Shown here piece by piece: positions 34,959-44,256 of a DNA stretch of 64,000 bases. Both the position numbers and the translations under genes were made by a program. The notes beneath the pieces are model-generated. The model was given only the letters and a program-made list of their open reading frames with translations, was not told the DNA's origin and ran no database searches. The stretch is from Streptomyces zhaozhouensis (lineage in GTDB: Bacteria > Actinomycetota > Actinomycetes > Streptomycetales > Streptomycetaceae): assembly GCF_900230195.1 (NCBI RefSeq), contig NZ_OCNE01000008.1, positions 182,314 to 246,313 on the forward strand, read 5' to 3'. The stretch's first letter is position 1; each line of letters begins with the position of its first letter.

Positions 34959-35915
34959 GTGTCGAGAACCGTCGCACCCACCCCTGCCCCGACGACGCCC
35001 CGCCCGCCGCGGCGCGGCTTCGCGCTCCTCGCCTTCGCCGGCCTCGCCTGGGGAACGACCGGCGCCGCCGCGGAACTCCTCTACCGCACCGGCGACATGG
35101 GGCCCCTGGCCCTGTCGTTCTGGCGCTTCCTGGCCGGCGCGGCACTCCTGCTGCCGGCATGGGCGCTCACCCGCACCCGCCGACGCCCCGTCCACACCCC
35201 CGCCCCCGCGCGCCGCCGCGCCCCGCTGCTCCTGGGCACCGGACTCGGCCTGGCCGTCTTCCAGAGCGCGTACTTCGTCTCCGTCCAGGCCACCGGCCTC
35301 GCCGTCAGCACCGTCGTGACCCTCGGCGCCGCCCCCGTGCTCACCGCCGCCGCCGGACGCCTCTTCCTCGGCGAACGCGTCGGACGCGGCGGGCTGTGGG
35401 CGCTCGCCGGCGCCCTCACGGGCCTCGCCGTCCTCGTCCTCGGCAACGAACCGGGCGTCGTGCGGCCCGCCGGCGTCGCCGCCTCGCTGCTCTCCGCCAC
35501 CGGCTACACCCTCTCCCACGTGCTGGGCCGCCGCACCGGCCGCCACGGCACCGGCGAGGACCCCCTCGCCCTCACCCTGTGGTCCTTCCTCGTCGGCGCC
35601 GCCGCACTGCTCCTCCCCGCCTGGGCCGAGGGCCCCGTCCCGCACGGCGACCACCGCGCCGAGGCCGCGCTCGTGCTGCTCTACCTGGCCACCGTCACCA
35701 CCGCCGTGGCCTACCCGCTGTACTTCGCCGGCGTCGCCGCCGTCCCGGCCGCCACCGCCGCCGTGATGATGCTGCTCGAACCCGTCAGCGCCGCGGTCCT
35801 GGCCGTCGCGCTCCTCGGCGAACGGCTCACCTCGGCGACCGTCGCCGGCACCGCGATCCTCCTCACCTCGATCACCACCCTCGCCGCCGCGTCCCGACCG
35901 CGGCGACGCGACTGA
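34959..35915 (+). CDS. EamA family (DMT) transporter
   Basis: 318 residues from a GTG behind TCTGGAGAA. Two EamA repeats of five helices each: FALLAFAGLAWGTTGAAAELLYRTGDMGPLALSFWRFLAGAALLLP opens repeat one, and GVAASLLSATGYTLSHVLGRRTG opens repeat two. The end is AVMMLLEPVSAAVLAVALLGERLT. These proteins export amino acids or other metabolites. The upstream leader frame and palindrome may set its expression. Confidence 0.9.
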   Translation: MSRTVAPTPAPTTPRPPRRGFALLAFAGLAWGTTGAAAELLYRTGDMGPLALSFWRFLAGAALLLPAWALTRTRRRPVHTPAPARRRAPLLLGTGLGLAVFQSAYFVSVQATGLAVSTVVTLGAAPVLTAAAGRLFLGERVGRGGLWALAGALTGLAVLVLGNEPGVVRPAGVAASLLSATGYTLSHVLGRRTGRHGTGEDPLALTLWSFLVGAAALLLPAWAEGPVPHGDHRAEAALVLLYLATVTTAVAYPLYFAGVAAVPAATAAVMMLLEPVSAAVLAVALLGERLTSATVAGTAILLTSITTLAAASRPRRRD

Positions 35916-36079
35916 CCCCGCGCCCCCGCGCCGCCGGCGCGGGGGCGGGCCGAACCCCCGCCACCCCGCGCCGGCGCCCGCCCCTACCATCGGAGAGCGA
36001 ACGCACGAACGCCCCGGCGCCCACGACGGCGCACCGCGCCCCACGACGGCGCACGACCTGACCGAGGACGCCCCGACGC

Positions 36080-37333
36080 ATGGCCGCACCCCCCGACGCA
36101 TCCGTCCTCCGCGCCCCCGGCATGACCCACCTGCTGGCCGTGGTCCTCTGCTGCTTCTCCGGCTTCGCCCTGCTGCTTCCCGTCTCCCCGACCTGGGCCG
36201 TCGCCGGAGGCGCCGACGAGTTCGGCGCCGGCCTCGTCACCGCCGTCCTCATGGCCGCCACCGTCCTCTCCCAACTCCGCGTCAGGGCCGTACTGCGCCG
36301 CGTCGGCTGGCCCCGCACCCTCACCCTGGGCGCGCTGCTCCTCGGACTGCCCGCCCCCCTCCAGGCCCTCAGCGACACGCTGCCCGCGATCCTGGCGACC
36401 ACGGCGCTGCGCGGCGCCGGCTTCGGCATCCTCACCGTCTGCGGCTCCACCGCCGTCGCCGCGCTCGCCCCCCGCGGCCGGCAGGGCGCCGCCATAGGCG
36501 TCTACGGCCTCGCCATCGCCCTGCCGCAGGTCGTCCTCACCCCGGCCGCGCCGTGGCTGGTCGACACGTTCGCCCTCCCCGCCATCATCGCCTGCGGGGC
36601 CCTGCCCGTTCTCGCGCTTCCCCTCACCCCCGCCCTCGGCCGCGCCGTCGCCGCCCACGACGCCAGCCACACCCCCCGGGACGGCGCCCCCCGCGCCACG
36701 CCCACCCCCACCGTGCTGCGGCGCATCCGCCAGCCGCTGTGCGTGCTGCTGCTCGTCACCGCAGGCGGCGGCGCCGTCCTCACCTTCGCCCCGCAGTTCA
36801 CCCCCGACCCCACCACGGCGGCCGCCTGCCTGCTGACCCTCACCGCCACGGCCGCCGCCGGCCGCTGGGCCTGCGGCATCCTCGCCGACCGCGTCCCACC
36901 CCGGCCGATCGGCGTCGCCCTCCTGCTCGCCGCCTGCGCCGGACTCGCCCTGACCGCCGCCGGCGTCGCCGCACCGGCCACCGCCCCCGCCCTGCTCGCC
37001 GGAGCACTCCTCCTCGGAGCGGCCTACGGCGGGCTGCAGAGCGTCACCCTCGTGCAGGCCTTCCGCCAGGCAGGACCCGACAACCGGCACACCACGTCCG
37101 TCGCCTGGAACATCGGCTACGACTCCGGCACCGGCCTCGGCTCCCTCGCCCTCGGCCTCGCCGCCCAGACCGCGACCTTCGCGACCGGCTTCGCCACCCT
37201 GTCCGCCGTCATGGGCGCCGCCACCCTCGCCGTCCTCCTCACCACCCCCCGCCCCGCCCCGTCGACGACACCCCCGATCGGCGGCCGCCCGAGCACCCCG
37301 GCCGACGAGGACTGCGACCAGCCCGGCCCCTGA
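36080..37333 (+). CDS. MFS transporter (CynX/NimT-like)
   Basis: 417 residues, about twelve hydrophobic segments. TWAVAGGADEFGAGLVTAVLMAATVLSQL and the RRVGWPRTLTLGALLLG loop fit the MFS. The C-terminal half has GRWACGILADRVPPRPIGVALLLAACAGLAL and ends in a Pro-rich acidic tail. The family exports drugs or metabolites. It starts 164 bp after the EamA gene on the same strand. The substrate is unknown. Confidence 0.85.
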   Translation: MAAPPDASVLRAPGMTHLLAVVLCCFSGFALLLPVSPTWAVAGGADEFGAGLVTAVLMAATVLSQLRVRAVLRRVGWPRTLTLGALLLGLPAPLQALSDTLPAILATTALRGAGFGILTVCGSTAVAALAPRGRQGAAIGVYGLAIALPQVVLTPAAPWLVDTFALPAIIACGALPVLALPLTPALGRAVAAHDASHTPRDGAPRATPTPTVLRRIRQPLCVLLLVTAGGGAVLTFAPQFTPDPTTAAACLLTLTATAAAGRWACGILADRVPPRPIGVALLLAACAGLALTAAGVAAPATAPALLAGALLLGAAYGGLQSVTLVQAFRQAGPDNRHTTSVAWNIGYDSGTGLGSLALGLAAQTATFATGFATLSAVMGAATLAVLLTTPRPAPSTTPPIGGRPSTPADEDCDQPGP

Positions 37334-37595
37334 CCGCCGGACCCGGCTGCCCCACGCGACCCCACGGCCGGGAGCACACCGACGAGCGGAATGCCGTCCG
37401 CCGCCCCCACCCACCCAGGTGGGCACCCCCGCTGAGACGGCCCACGCCACGGCGGACCCGGACAGTCCGCCGCCCCGGTGCGTGAGCGCGGCCGAAAACC
37501 ACCCCCACCCCGCCCCGTTCACTTCCCTCTCCCGGCCACCCCTCGACGCCGGACGCCGCACGGACGCCGTGGACGGCACCCACGCCGCCCCACCC

Positions 37596-38096
37596 TCAGG
37601 AAACGCCCCGTGGCGGGACGCCGCCCAACCCGGGAACGTGCCGCCGGGAGGCCGCGACGAACGCGTAGATGGCGGACCGCGAGACATCCCGGGCGCCCTT
37701 CAACTCCTCCCGCGACCGCGCCGTCGGAATACGGTCGATCTCCTTGAGCGCCTTCCGGGCCAGATCCTCCAGATCCGCCGCGTCCGTCAGCAACTCGGCC
37801 CGGAACATCGCCTCCATGGCGGCCGTCCGCAGCCGCTGCGTCTCCCGACGCAGCTCCTGCGCCTCCTCGCCCCCACGGCCCTCGTGCCGCGCGAACCACT
37901 GGTCCAACTGCCCACGACGGTAGTTCGCCAGCGCACCCCCGTACGCGCAGTACGCGTCGATGCGCTCCTCCCGCAGCCGCTCACCGCGGGTGAACCGCTC
38001 GGCGCGCAACGCCGCACGCCGCTGGAACAGATACGTCACCGACGAGCCCAGCAACGTGCCGAGCACGGCTATGAGACCAGTGGCCACAGCTTCCAT
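37596..38096 (-). CDS. membrane-anchored coiled-coil protein of unknown function
   Basis: 166 residues: one N-terminal membrane helix (MEAVATGLIAVLGTLLGSSVTYLFQ) and then a long basic and acidic helical region (RRAALRAERFTRGERLREERIDAYCAYGGALANYRRGQLDQWFARHEG...) likely to coil. It is common in Streptomyces as a hypothetical protein. I know no function. Confidence 0.75.
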   Translation of the reverse strand: MEAVATGLIAVLGTLLGSSVTYLFQRRAALRAERFTRGERLREERIDAYCAYGGALANYRRGQLDQWFARHEGRGGEEAQELRRETQRLRTAAMEAMFRAELLTDAADLEDLARKALKEIDRIPTARSREELKGARDVSRSAIYAFVAASRRHVPGLGGVPPRGVS

Positions 38097-38274
38097 CCCC
38101 CCAGCGAAGCACGCCCTGCCCCCACCGACCTCACCTTTCACGCCACCGCCCGCCCGACACGAAGGAACACCGCCGCCCGCCCCTCGACGACACCCGAGGC
38201 CACCCCCACGACCCGACGCGGAAGACGCCGACGGGGGCCGCCCGGACGGACGACCCCCGCCGCGACGCCCCCGC

Positions 38275-39177
38275 TCAGCCCCGCGCCACCAGCCGCAGCA
38301 CCTCACGGGCGTGCTCCACGGAGCCGTCCACCGTCTCCACGTCGTACATCGAGTCGACCATGAAGTGCTCGATGCCCGTCCGCTCGTGGATCTCCCTGAT
38401 CGCGTCGGCGACCCGCGCCGTGCTCGTACCGGCGTCGATGTTCACCCGCAGCACCGTGTCGATCGCCCCCGGGTCCCGCCCCTCCTCCCGCGCCCACTCC
38501 TCAAGCCGCGCGCGCTGCGCCACCAGCCCGTCGACATCGACATAACTCGGCACCACGACCAGCGGCAACCAGCCGTCCCCCCGCCGCGCGACCCGACGCA
38601 ACGCCCGCTCCGACATGGCCCCCAGATAGAACGGGGGCCTCGGCCGCCGCGCCGGCTTCAACGGCGCGTGATGCTCCGGCACGGAGATCTGCGCCCCCTC
38701 GTACCGGGCGGGATCCGTCGTCCACACGGCCTCCAGCGCGTCGAGCAGCTCCTCCATACGGGCCCCGCGCCGCGTGAAGTCCAGCCCGGCCGCCTGGTAC
38801 TCCTCGGGCGACCAGCCGACCCCGAACCCCGGCAGCAGCCGCCCACCGCTGATCAGGTCGATCGTCGTCAGCGACCGGGCCAGCTGCACGGGCGGATAGA
38901 GCGGGGCGACAAGCACATGCGAACCCAGCAGCACCCGACGCGTCGCCGACGCGGCAACGGAGAGCAGAACGAACGGGTCAGCGGCCGGATTCAACTCCTC
39001 CGGAATGGTGTCGCCCTGCCCCCCGTAACCCACCCGGGGCCGCACCGCCGCCAGGTTCCGGTCACCCACCCACAAGCTGGCGCCCCCCGCCTCCTCGATC
39101 GCGGAGGCGAACGCGGCCGTCCGCGCGACACCGTACGCCTGGTGGTGGAACTGCGGGAGAGCGAAACCTATCTTCAT
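38275..39177 (-). CDS. LLM class F420-dependent oxidoreductase
   Basis: 300 residues, MKIGFALPQFHHQAYGVARTAAFASAIEEAGGASLWVGDRN, starting behind GAAGGACG (an ATG four codons earlier lacks a site). Bacterial luciferase-like TIM barrel with VLLGSHVLVAPLYPPVQLARSLTTIDLISGGRLLPGFGVGWSPEEYQAAG, the hallmark of F420-binding members. It uses reduced F420 or FMN on an unknown substrate. Confidence 0.9.
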   Translation of the reverse strand: MKIGFALPQFHHQAYGVARTAAFASAIEEAGGASLWVGDRNLAAVRPRVGYGGQGDTIPEELNPAADPFVLLSVAASATRRVLLGSHVLVAPLYPPVQLARSLTTIDLISGGRLLPGFGVGWSPEEYQAAGLDFTRRGARMEELLDALEAVWTTDPARYEGAQISVPEHHAPLKPARRPRPPFYLGAMSERALRRVARRGDGWLPLVVVPSYVDVDGLVAQRARLEEWAREEGRDPGAIDTVLRVNIDAGTSTARVADAIREIHERTGIEHFMVDSMYDVETVDGSVEHAREVLRLVARG

Positions 39178-39338
39178 GACGTCCTTCACGCTGTGACACT
39201 GCGGGGGAGGCCCGGGCTCCGGCCGAGCCGACCTTCGCCCAACCGGAACCTCACCCTACAAGCGGCCCACCGCCCCCACCGCCCCCAACACCCGCCACAC
39301 CACAGGCGGTTCAGGCGGTCACCAGGGGCGCGCCCGGC

Positions 39339-40229
39339 TCAGCGCGACGCCTCCCGCACCAGGCCGGCCCCCGGACCGGCCAGCCACTGGTCGAACCGCA
39401 GCAGAAACGGGAACTCCGCCCGCAACGCGTCGAGATCCGCGTGCCCCACCAGCCTGCCGCTGTCGACCAGCGCGGCCGTCCTACCGAGGACCTCGTCCCC
39501 CTCCAACACCGCGTCCGGCAGCCGGCCGTAACCGATCGGCCGGCCAGCGGCCCGCGTCAGCGCCTCGGCCAGCGCCCTCCCGGTGAGCGCGTCCCCGGCG
39601 ATCTCCCTCGTCCGACCCGCGTACCGGTCCGGAGCGGCGAGGACCCCCGCCACGACCCGCCCGATGTCGCGCACCGCGATGAACTGCATGGCCTGGTCGG
39701 GCCGCATCAGAAAGGACAGCTCTCGCCCGGGCCCCGCCCCCGGAAGCGTCAGGATCTCCATGAACGTGGCCGGCCGGACGATCGTCGCGGCGACGTCCGA
39801 CGCGCGGACCCGCTCCTCGACACGGCTCTTCACGTCGAGATGGGCGACCCCCGTCTCCGTCGGCCCCGCCGCCACCGTCGAACTGTAGACAAGATGAGCC
39901 ACCCCGGACCGCTCGGCGATCTCGACGACCCGCGTCCCGAACCGGAACTCCTCCTCCACGGACACCCCGGAACCCGGCTGCCCCGCGCTCGGCTGCACGC
40001 TGAAGACGCCGTACGCACCCGAGAAAGCCGCCCGCAGCGACCCCGCGTCGCCGAGATCACCCCGCACGACCTCCACACCGGCGGCCGACAACGCCCGAGC
40101 CCGCGCACCGGCCGGATCCCGCACCACCGCCCGCACCGCCCAGCCCCCGGCGCGCAGCGCCGCGGCGACCGCCCCTCCCTGCTGCCCGGTGGCACCCAGC
40201 ACGACAACGGTCCTGTCAGAAGTGTTCAT
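39339..40229 (-). CDS. NmrA-like NAD(P)-binding protein
   Basis: 296 residues from MNTSDRTVVVLGATGQQGGAVAAALRAGGWAVRAVVRDP, the GxxGxxG dinucleotide motif of NmrA/SDR-a proteins. There is no YxxxK catalytic pair in the usual place, as expected for NmrA-type redox sensors or isoflavone-reductase-like enzymes. VDSGRLVGHADLDALRAEFPFLLRFDQWL closes it. Regulatory or reductase role unresolved. Confidence 0.85.
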   Translation of the reverse strand: MNTSDRTVVVLGATGQQGGAVAAALRAGGWAVRAVVRDPAGARARALSAAGVEVVRGDLGDAGSLRAAFSGAYGVFSVQPSAGQPGSGVSVEEEFRFGTRVVEIAERSGVAHLVYSSTVAAGPTETGVAHLDVKSRVEERVRASDVAATIVRPATFMEILTLPGAGPGRELSFLMRPDQAMQFIAVRDIGRVVAGVLAAPDRYAGRTREIAGDALTGRALAEALTRAAGRPIGYGRLPDAVLEGDEVLGRTAALVDSGRLVGHADLDALRAEFPFLLRFDQWLAGPGAGLVREASR

Positions 40230-40579
40230 GCCGCTCGCAACCACCCCGCGAACCCTCCCTATTCCGCGCCCGCCGGGCCGGGCCCACCCCGCGAAGCGGC
40301 GTACCCCCGCCCCTCCACCCCCGCCACCGCACAGCTCCCACAACCCGAGCCCTCACAGCCCGAGCCCCCACAACCCGAGCCCCCGCACCGCCCGACCGCC
40401 GGGAGCGCCCGCGACACCCCGTCACCCACCCACCCACCTCCCGGGTGGTTTACGAAACCACCCCACCCGCCGCGCGAATGCGCCACGGCGACGCGGGCAC
40501 CTCTGTCCTCGCGCAGCGGCCAGCGGCGCAGCGGCCCGCACGGACGAACCGGCGCGACACGAAAGGCAGGACACACCAC
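40230..40579. other. 350-bp intergenic region with a short tandem repeat
   Basis: No gene seen. Three imperfect copies of a 15-bp unit (core ACAACCCGAGC) run from 40336 to 40380. The region is the divergent promoter zone of the NmrA-like and lectin-like genes. Confidence 0.5.
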
Positions 40580-40834
40580 ATGGCCACCTACCACACGGAG
40601 ATCCACACCGGCGGCGGAGGCTGGCAGGCCGACGAACCCCTCAGCATCAGCATCACCAACCGGGGCGACGTCGTTCCCGAGGACGGCGCGCCCTCGACCG
40701 GCACCACGGTCACCTGGAGCGGCGACCAGGGAGACGCCTCGGTCACCTTCTTCGACGACGGCAACACCTTCCAGGGCACGGCCCGCTTCCCCGGCGAGGG
40801 CCCCGTCGGCTACCGAGGCCAACTCGCCACCTGA
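40580..40834 (+). CDS. small OAA-type lectin-like protein
   Basis: 84 residues from MATYHTEIHTGGGGWQADEP, ATG behind GAAAGGCAGG. There is no signal peptide and the protein is almost all beta-prone. The C-terminal block GNTFQGTARFPGEGPVGYRGQL closely resembles the end of each repeat of the cyanobacterial high-mannose lectin OAA (LNGTMTYAGEGPIGFKGTL, recalled from the published family). It has one repeat only, and the N-terminal WGG/APW binding loop is changed to GGGGWQAD. It may bind a glycan or be a derived fold; cytosolic unless exported by another route. Confidence 0.6.
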   Translation: MATYHTEIHTGGGGWQADEPLSISITNRGDVVPEDGAPSTGTTVTWSGDQGDASVTFFDDGNTFQGTARFPGEGPVGYRGQLAT

Positions 40835-40940
40835 CCACCCCGCCCCACGAACGACGAGCGACGACACCGCGTCCCCCACCGGCGAACGGGGCACAGGACG
40901 CGGTGCCGTCACCTCCCGCCCGCCCACACCCCGCGACCAC

Positions 40941-41954
40941 TCACCCCCGCCCCCCGACACCACCCGGATCCAGCGCGCGCGCCAACCAGGTGAACGCGGC
41001 CGCGTAGCCGGCGAGTTCGGCGTGATGCGCCTCCAACGTCCCCTCGACCACCTGCACCAGATAGCGGTACCGCTCGTACGGGTCACCGTCCGCGTGCCCC
41101 CGCGCCTCCCGCTCCATGTCGGCGAGCACCTCCGGCTCCAGCCGCGACAGCCCCTCCGCCACCTCCCGCCGCGACCCCACCCCCTCGAACGCGGTGCCGA
41201 ACATCCCGCCCAACCACCGCAGATACCGCTCGCCCAACTCCCGGCCACACGCCGAGTCCGGGTCCACACCGGCCTGCTGCGCGGCGACGGCGTCCCGCAG
41301 CAGCGGCTCCGCCCGCGCGTACGACTCCCACGCGGCAGGCGACACCAGCAACTGCCCGACCCCGTCGGCGAACCGCGCGTTCAGGTCCTCCCGCACCGCA
41401 CGCCGCACCTCGGGATCGCTCACCAGCGTCGCCAACTCGATCCACGCGTCCAACTGCTCCGGCGTCGGCTCGTCAGGAAGACGCGGCGCCACCGCGTTGA
41501 GATCCGCGACAAACCGCGGGTTCTCCTCCAACCCCTCACTGACATCCGCCCAGAACTCCTCGACCAGCCGCTCCCGCTCCTCGTCCGAGAGCGACACCAA
41601 CCGGTGCACCAGCGCCGCCTGCTCCACACCCCCCGGCCCCCGGACAAGCGCCCGCAGCACCGCACGACGCGCCCGCAACCGCGACGCCTCACGCTCCACC
41701 ACATCCAGGTGCGCCGAGGCCAGCTCGCGCAACGTCGTCCGCCCGTCCAGCAGCCGCCGGATCTCCGCCAGACCGGCGCCCAACTCCCGCAGCGTGCGCA
41801 CCATCTCCAGCCGCGCGACAGCCTCGATGTCATACAGCCGGTAACCGGCGCCCGTGTGCCCGGACGGCTCCACCACCCCGGCATCCGCGTAGAAACGGAT
41901 GGCGCTGACACTCAGCCCGGTACGGCGCGCCACATCCCCGATCGGGTACATCAT
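40941..41954 (-). CDS. MerR/TipA-like transcriptional regulator
   Basis: 337 residues: MMYPIGDVARRTGLSVSAIRFYADAGVVEPSGHTGAGYRLYDIEAVARLEMVRTLRELGAGLAEIRRLLDG is a MerR DNA-binding domain. A coiled stretch and a long helical C-terminal domain (about 120-337) follow, with PAAWESYARAEPLLRDAVAAQQAGVDPDSACGRELGERYLRWLGGMFG typical of the TipAS-like antibiotic-binding region. A GTG five codons upstream is possible. The ligand and target are unknown. Confidence 0.82.
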   Translation of the reverse strand: MMYPIGDVARRTGLSVSAIRFYADAGVVEPSGHTGAGYRLYDIEAVARLEMVRTLRELGAGLAEIRRLLDGRTTLRELASAHLDVVEREASRLRARRAVLRALVRGPGGVEQAALVHRLVSLSDEERERLVEEFWADVSEGLEENPRFVADLNAVAPRLPDEPTPEQLDAWIELATLVSDPEVRRAVREDLNARFADGVGQLLVSPAAWESYARAEPLLRDAVAAQQAGVDPDSACGRELGERYLRWLGGMFGTAFEGVGSRREVAEGLSRLEPEVLADMEREARGHADGDPYERYRYLVQVVEGTLEAHHAELAGYAAAFTWLARALDPGGVGGRG

Positions 41955-42140
41955 CTCGTCGTCCACCACGCCACTGTGCGGTCTCAACCCACATGAGACG
42001 CAAGCCCCCACCGACGGCCCCACGGCCCCGCACCGAACGCCGCCCCGCCCGGCGCGGGGACGCGGCCCCGCACCGGGCGACGGAACAACGGCACGAAGGG
42101 CCACGCCGCCGCCCCGGGGAAACGACGCGCGCGCCCCGGA

Positions 42141-42407
42141 TCAGGCGGCGGACTCGTCCGGCGGGGGAGAAGCCGAAGCGCCCTGCTGGATACGCGCGAC
42201 CTCCACCTGCGCGCGGGCGGCAATCTCCGCCCGCCGCGTCTCCGCACGCTGCGTCAGATAGGTGTGGGCCACCTTCCTGACCACGACCGCGACACCGAGG
42301 ACACTGACCGTGACGATGGCGAGATCACTCAGCGCCGGGACGAGCGAGCCGGAAAGCGGCTCCCGCACGGACGAGTCGGAAGGGGCGGGGAAAGTCTTCT
42401 CTGTCAT
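42141..42407 (-). CDS. small single-pass membrane protein
   Basis: 88 residues from MTEKTFPAPSDSS. One hydrophobic helix (LAIVTVSVLGVAVVV) is followed by a charged helix (RKVAHTYLTQRAETRRAEIAARAQVEVARIQQ) and an acidic tail. Function unknown. A start six codons upstream is possible. Confidence 0.6.
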   Translation of the reverse strand: MTEKTFPAPSDSSVREPLSGSLVPALSDLAIVTVSVLGVAVVVRKVAHTYLTQRAETRRAEIAARAQVEVARIQQGASASPPPDESAA

Positions 42408-42470
42408 ACCCCCATGATCACGCACACCGGCCGCCGCCCGTCAGGGCGGCGTCGGCCGACGCTCCCGCCG

Positions 42471-43514
42471 TCAGTCCAGATCCGACATGTCGAGCACGAA
42501 ACGGTAGCGGACGTCGTTCCGCCCCAGCCGTTCGAGAGCCCGGTTCACCTCAGACGACGGCAGCAGCTCGATGTCGGCGGTGATGCCGTGCGCGGCACAG
42601 AAACGCAGCATGGCGGCCGTGGACGGACGACCACCACTGCCGCCGGAGCTGAGCCTCTTGCGGCCGACGAGCAGGTCCATGGTCTCCACGGTGACCGGCC
42701 CGAGATGACCGAGGTGGCTGAGCGTGCCGTCCATGGCGACCACGCGCAGATACGGAGCCAGATCGTGAGGGGCGGAAATGGTGTCGATGACCACGTCGAA
42801 CCGGTCGCGGACCGCCTCCATCCGCCGGGAGTCGGTGGAGACCACGAACTCCCGCGCCCCGAGACCGCGCGCCTCGTCGGCCTTGTCCGGGTCCCGGCTG
42901 AGAACGGAGGTCGCGGCACCGAGCGCGGTCGCCATCTTGACCGCGAGATGCCCCAGCCCGCCCAGCCCGGCGACCGCGACGGTACTGCCCGGCCCCACCC
43001 CGAGCGCCCGCAGCGGCTCCCAGACGGTGACACCGGCACAGAGCAGGGGAGCCGCGCCGGCCGGGTCGAGCCCCGGGGGGAGGTGATAGACGAAGCCGTC
43101 GCGCACGACATACTCGCGGGAGTACCCGCCCAACGTGGTCCCCCCGTCCCGCCGGTCGACTCCGCCGTAGGTCAACGTCGGGAACTCACGGCAGAAGTTC
43201 TCCTGGCCGACCCGGCACATGCGGCAGACGCCGCAGGAGTCGACGATGTTGCCGACGGCCACGGCGTCGCCGGGGGAGAAGCCGGAGACCGCGCCGCCGA
43301 CCTCGGTGACCACGCCGGTGAACTCGTGTCCCGGTACCAGCACACCGTGCGCGTCGCCCCCGTACGTCCGCAGCGCGTGGAGATCCGTGTGGCAGACGCC
43401 GCAGAAGTCGACGCGCACCGCGACATCGTCCGCGCGCAGGTCCCGACGCTCCAGCACCGCCCGGCGCAGGGTCCGCGTCGCGCTGTCCGCCTGCCAACCG
43501 GTCGTGGAACGCAT
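42471..43514 (-). CDS. zinc-dependent alcohol/aldehyde dehydrogenase (MDR, YahK/CAD-like)
   Basis: 347 residues. Catalytic zinc ligands are in FCGVCHTDLH (Cys38) and PGHEFTGVV, and the structural zinc in DSCGVCRMCRVGQENFC (four Cys about 94-108). The NAD(P) motif is VAVAGLGGLGHLAVKMA. The form is that of the cinnamyl-alcohol-dehydrogenase/YahK group, usually NADPH-dependent aldehyde reductases. It is divergent from a TetR gene with two operator-like repeats between, so it is probably repressed by it. Confidence 0.92.
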   Translation of the reverse strand: MRSTTGWQADSATRTLRRAVLERRDLRADDVAVRVDFCGVCHTDLHALRTYGGDAHGVLVPGHEFTGVVTEVGGAVSGFSPGDAVAVGNIVDSCGVCRMCRVGQENFCREFPTLTYGGVDRRDGGTTLGGYSREYVVRDGFVYHLPPGLDPAGAAPLLCAGVTVWEPLRALGVGPGSTVAVAGLGGLGHLAVKMATALGAATSVLSRDPDKADEARGLGAREFVVSTDSRRMEAVRDRFDVVIDTISAPHDLAPYLRVVAMDGTLSHLGHLGPVTVETMDLLVGRKRLSSGGSGGRPSTAAMLRFCAAHGITADIELLPSSEVNRALERLGRNDVRYRFVLDMSDLD

Positions 43515-43526
43515 CGCTCTCTCCTT

Positions 43527-43548
43527 AGACAGACTGTTCGGTCTGTTT
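43527..43548. promoter_or_regulatory. TetR operator candidate, copy 1
   Basis: AGACAGAC-N5-GGTCTGTTT, an inverted repeat immediately upstream of the dehydrogenase start. It shares the right half-site with copy 2. Confidence 0.6.
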
Positions 43549-43576
43549 GACGGTAGGGCACCGGCGGGCGCAAGGC

Positions 43577-43598
43577 AAACAGACCCGTCGGTCTGTTA
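43577..43598. promoter_or_regulatory. TetR operator candidate, copy 2
   Basis: AAACAGACC-N4-GGTCTGTTA, almost perfect, 12 bp before the TetR start. It fits dual control of both divergent genes by the TetR protein. Confidence 0.65.
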
Positions 43599-43609
43599 CC
43601 CTGCGGAGA

Positions 43610-44206
43610 ATGCCCGACCAGCCATCAAGCAGCCGCGGCGCCGCGACCTACCAACGCATCCTCGACGCCGCCACCCGGGAATTCGCCCAGTACGGCATCG
43701 CCGGCGCACGCGTCGAACGCATCACCACCGCCGCCCGCACCAACAAAGCCCAGCTCTACGGCTACTTCGGCAACAAGGAACAACTCTTCGACGCGATCTT
43801 CCTCGCCTCACTGGAACGCATCACCAACGTCGTCCCCATCGACGCGAACGACCTCGCCGACTGGGCCGTACGCCTCTACGACGAATACCTCAGCCGCCCC
43901 GACCTCATCCGGCTCGCGACCTGGGCACGCCTGGAACGACGCCCCACCGGCCACCTCGTCGCGGACCACGACCACTACGACGACCACAAACTCCGCGCCA
44001 TCGCCCAAGCCCAGGCCGCCGGCCGCATCCGACCAGGAAACCCCTTCGACGTGATGGCCATGGTCATCGCCATGTCCATGGCCTGGTCACCGGTCAGCAA
44101 CGTCTACGCCGCCTCCCCCCAGGAACCCGCCCCCACACACGAGCACCGACGCACCCTCCTGCGCGACTGCGTCCACCGCGCCCTCGCCCCCGACCCCACT
44201 CCCTGA
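43610..44206 (+). CDS. TetR family transcriptional regulator
   Basis: 198 residues. The N-terminal helix-turn-helix is ILDAATREFAQYGIAGARVERITTAARTNKAQLYGYFGNKEQLFDAIF. The C-terminal ligand domain matches the TetR_C type seen in regulators of oxidoreductases (LADWAVRLYDEYLSRPDLIRLATWARLERRPTGHLV). The divergent dehydrogenase is the likely target. Confidence 0.92.
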   Translation: MPDQPSSSRGAATYQRILDAATREFAQYGIAGARVERITTAARTNKAQLYGYFGNKEQLFDAIFLASLERITNVVPIDANDLADWAVRLYDEYLSRPDLIRLATWARLERRPTGHLVADHDHYDDHKLRAIAQAQAAGRIRPGNPFDVMAMVIAMSMAWSPVSNVYAASPQEPAPTHEHRRTLLRDCVHRALAPDPTP

Positions 44207-44256
44207 ACCCCCGGCGCCCGCGCGACCCCCACCCCTCGACGCCCGGCGCGACCCGG

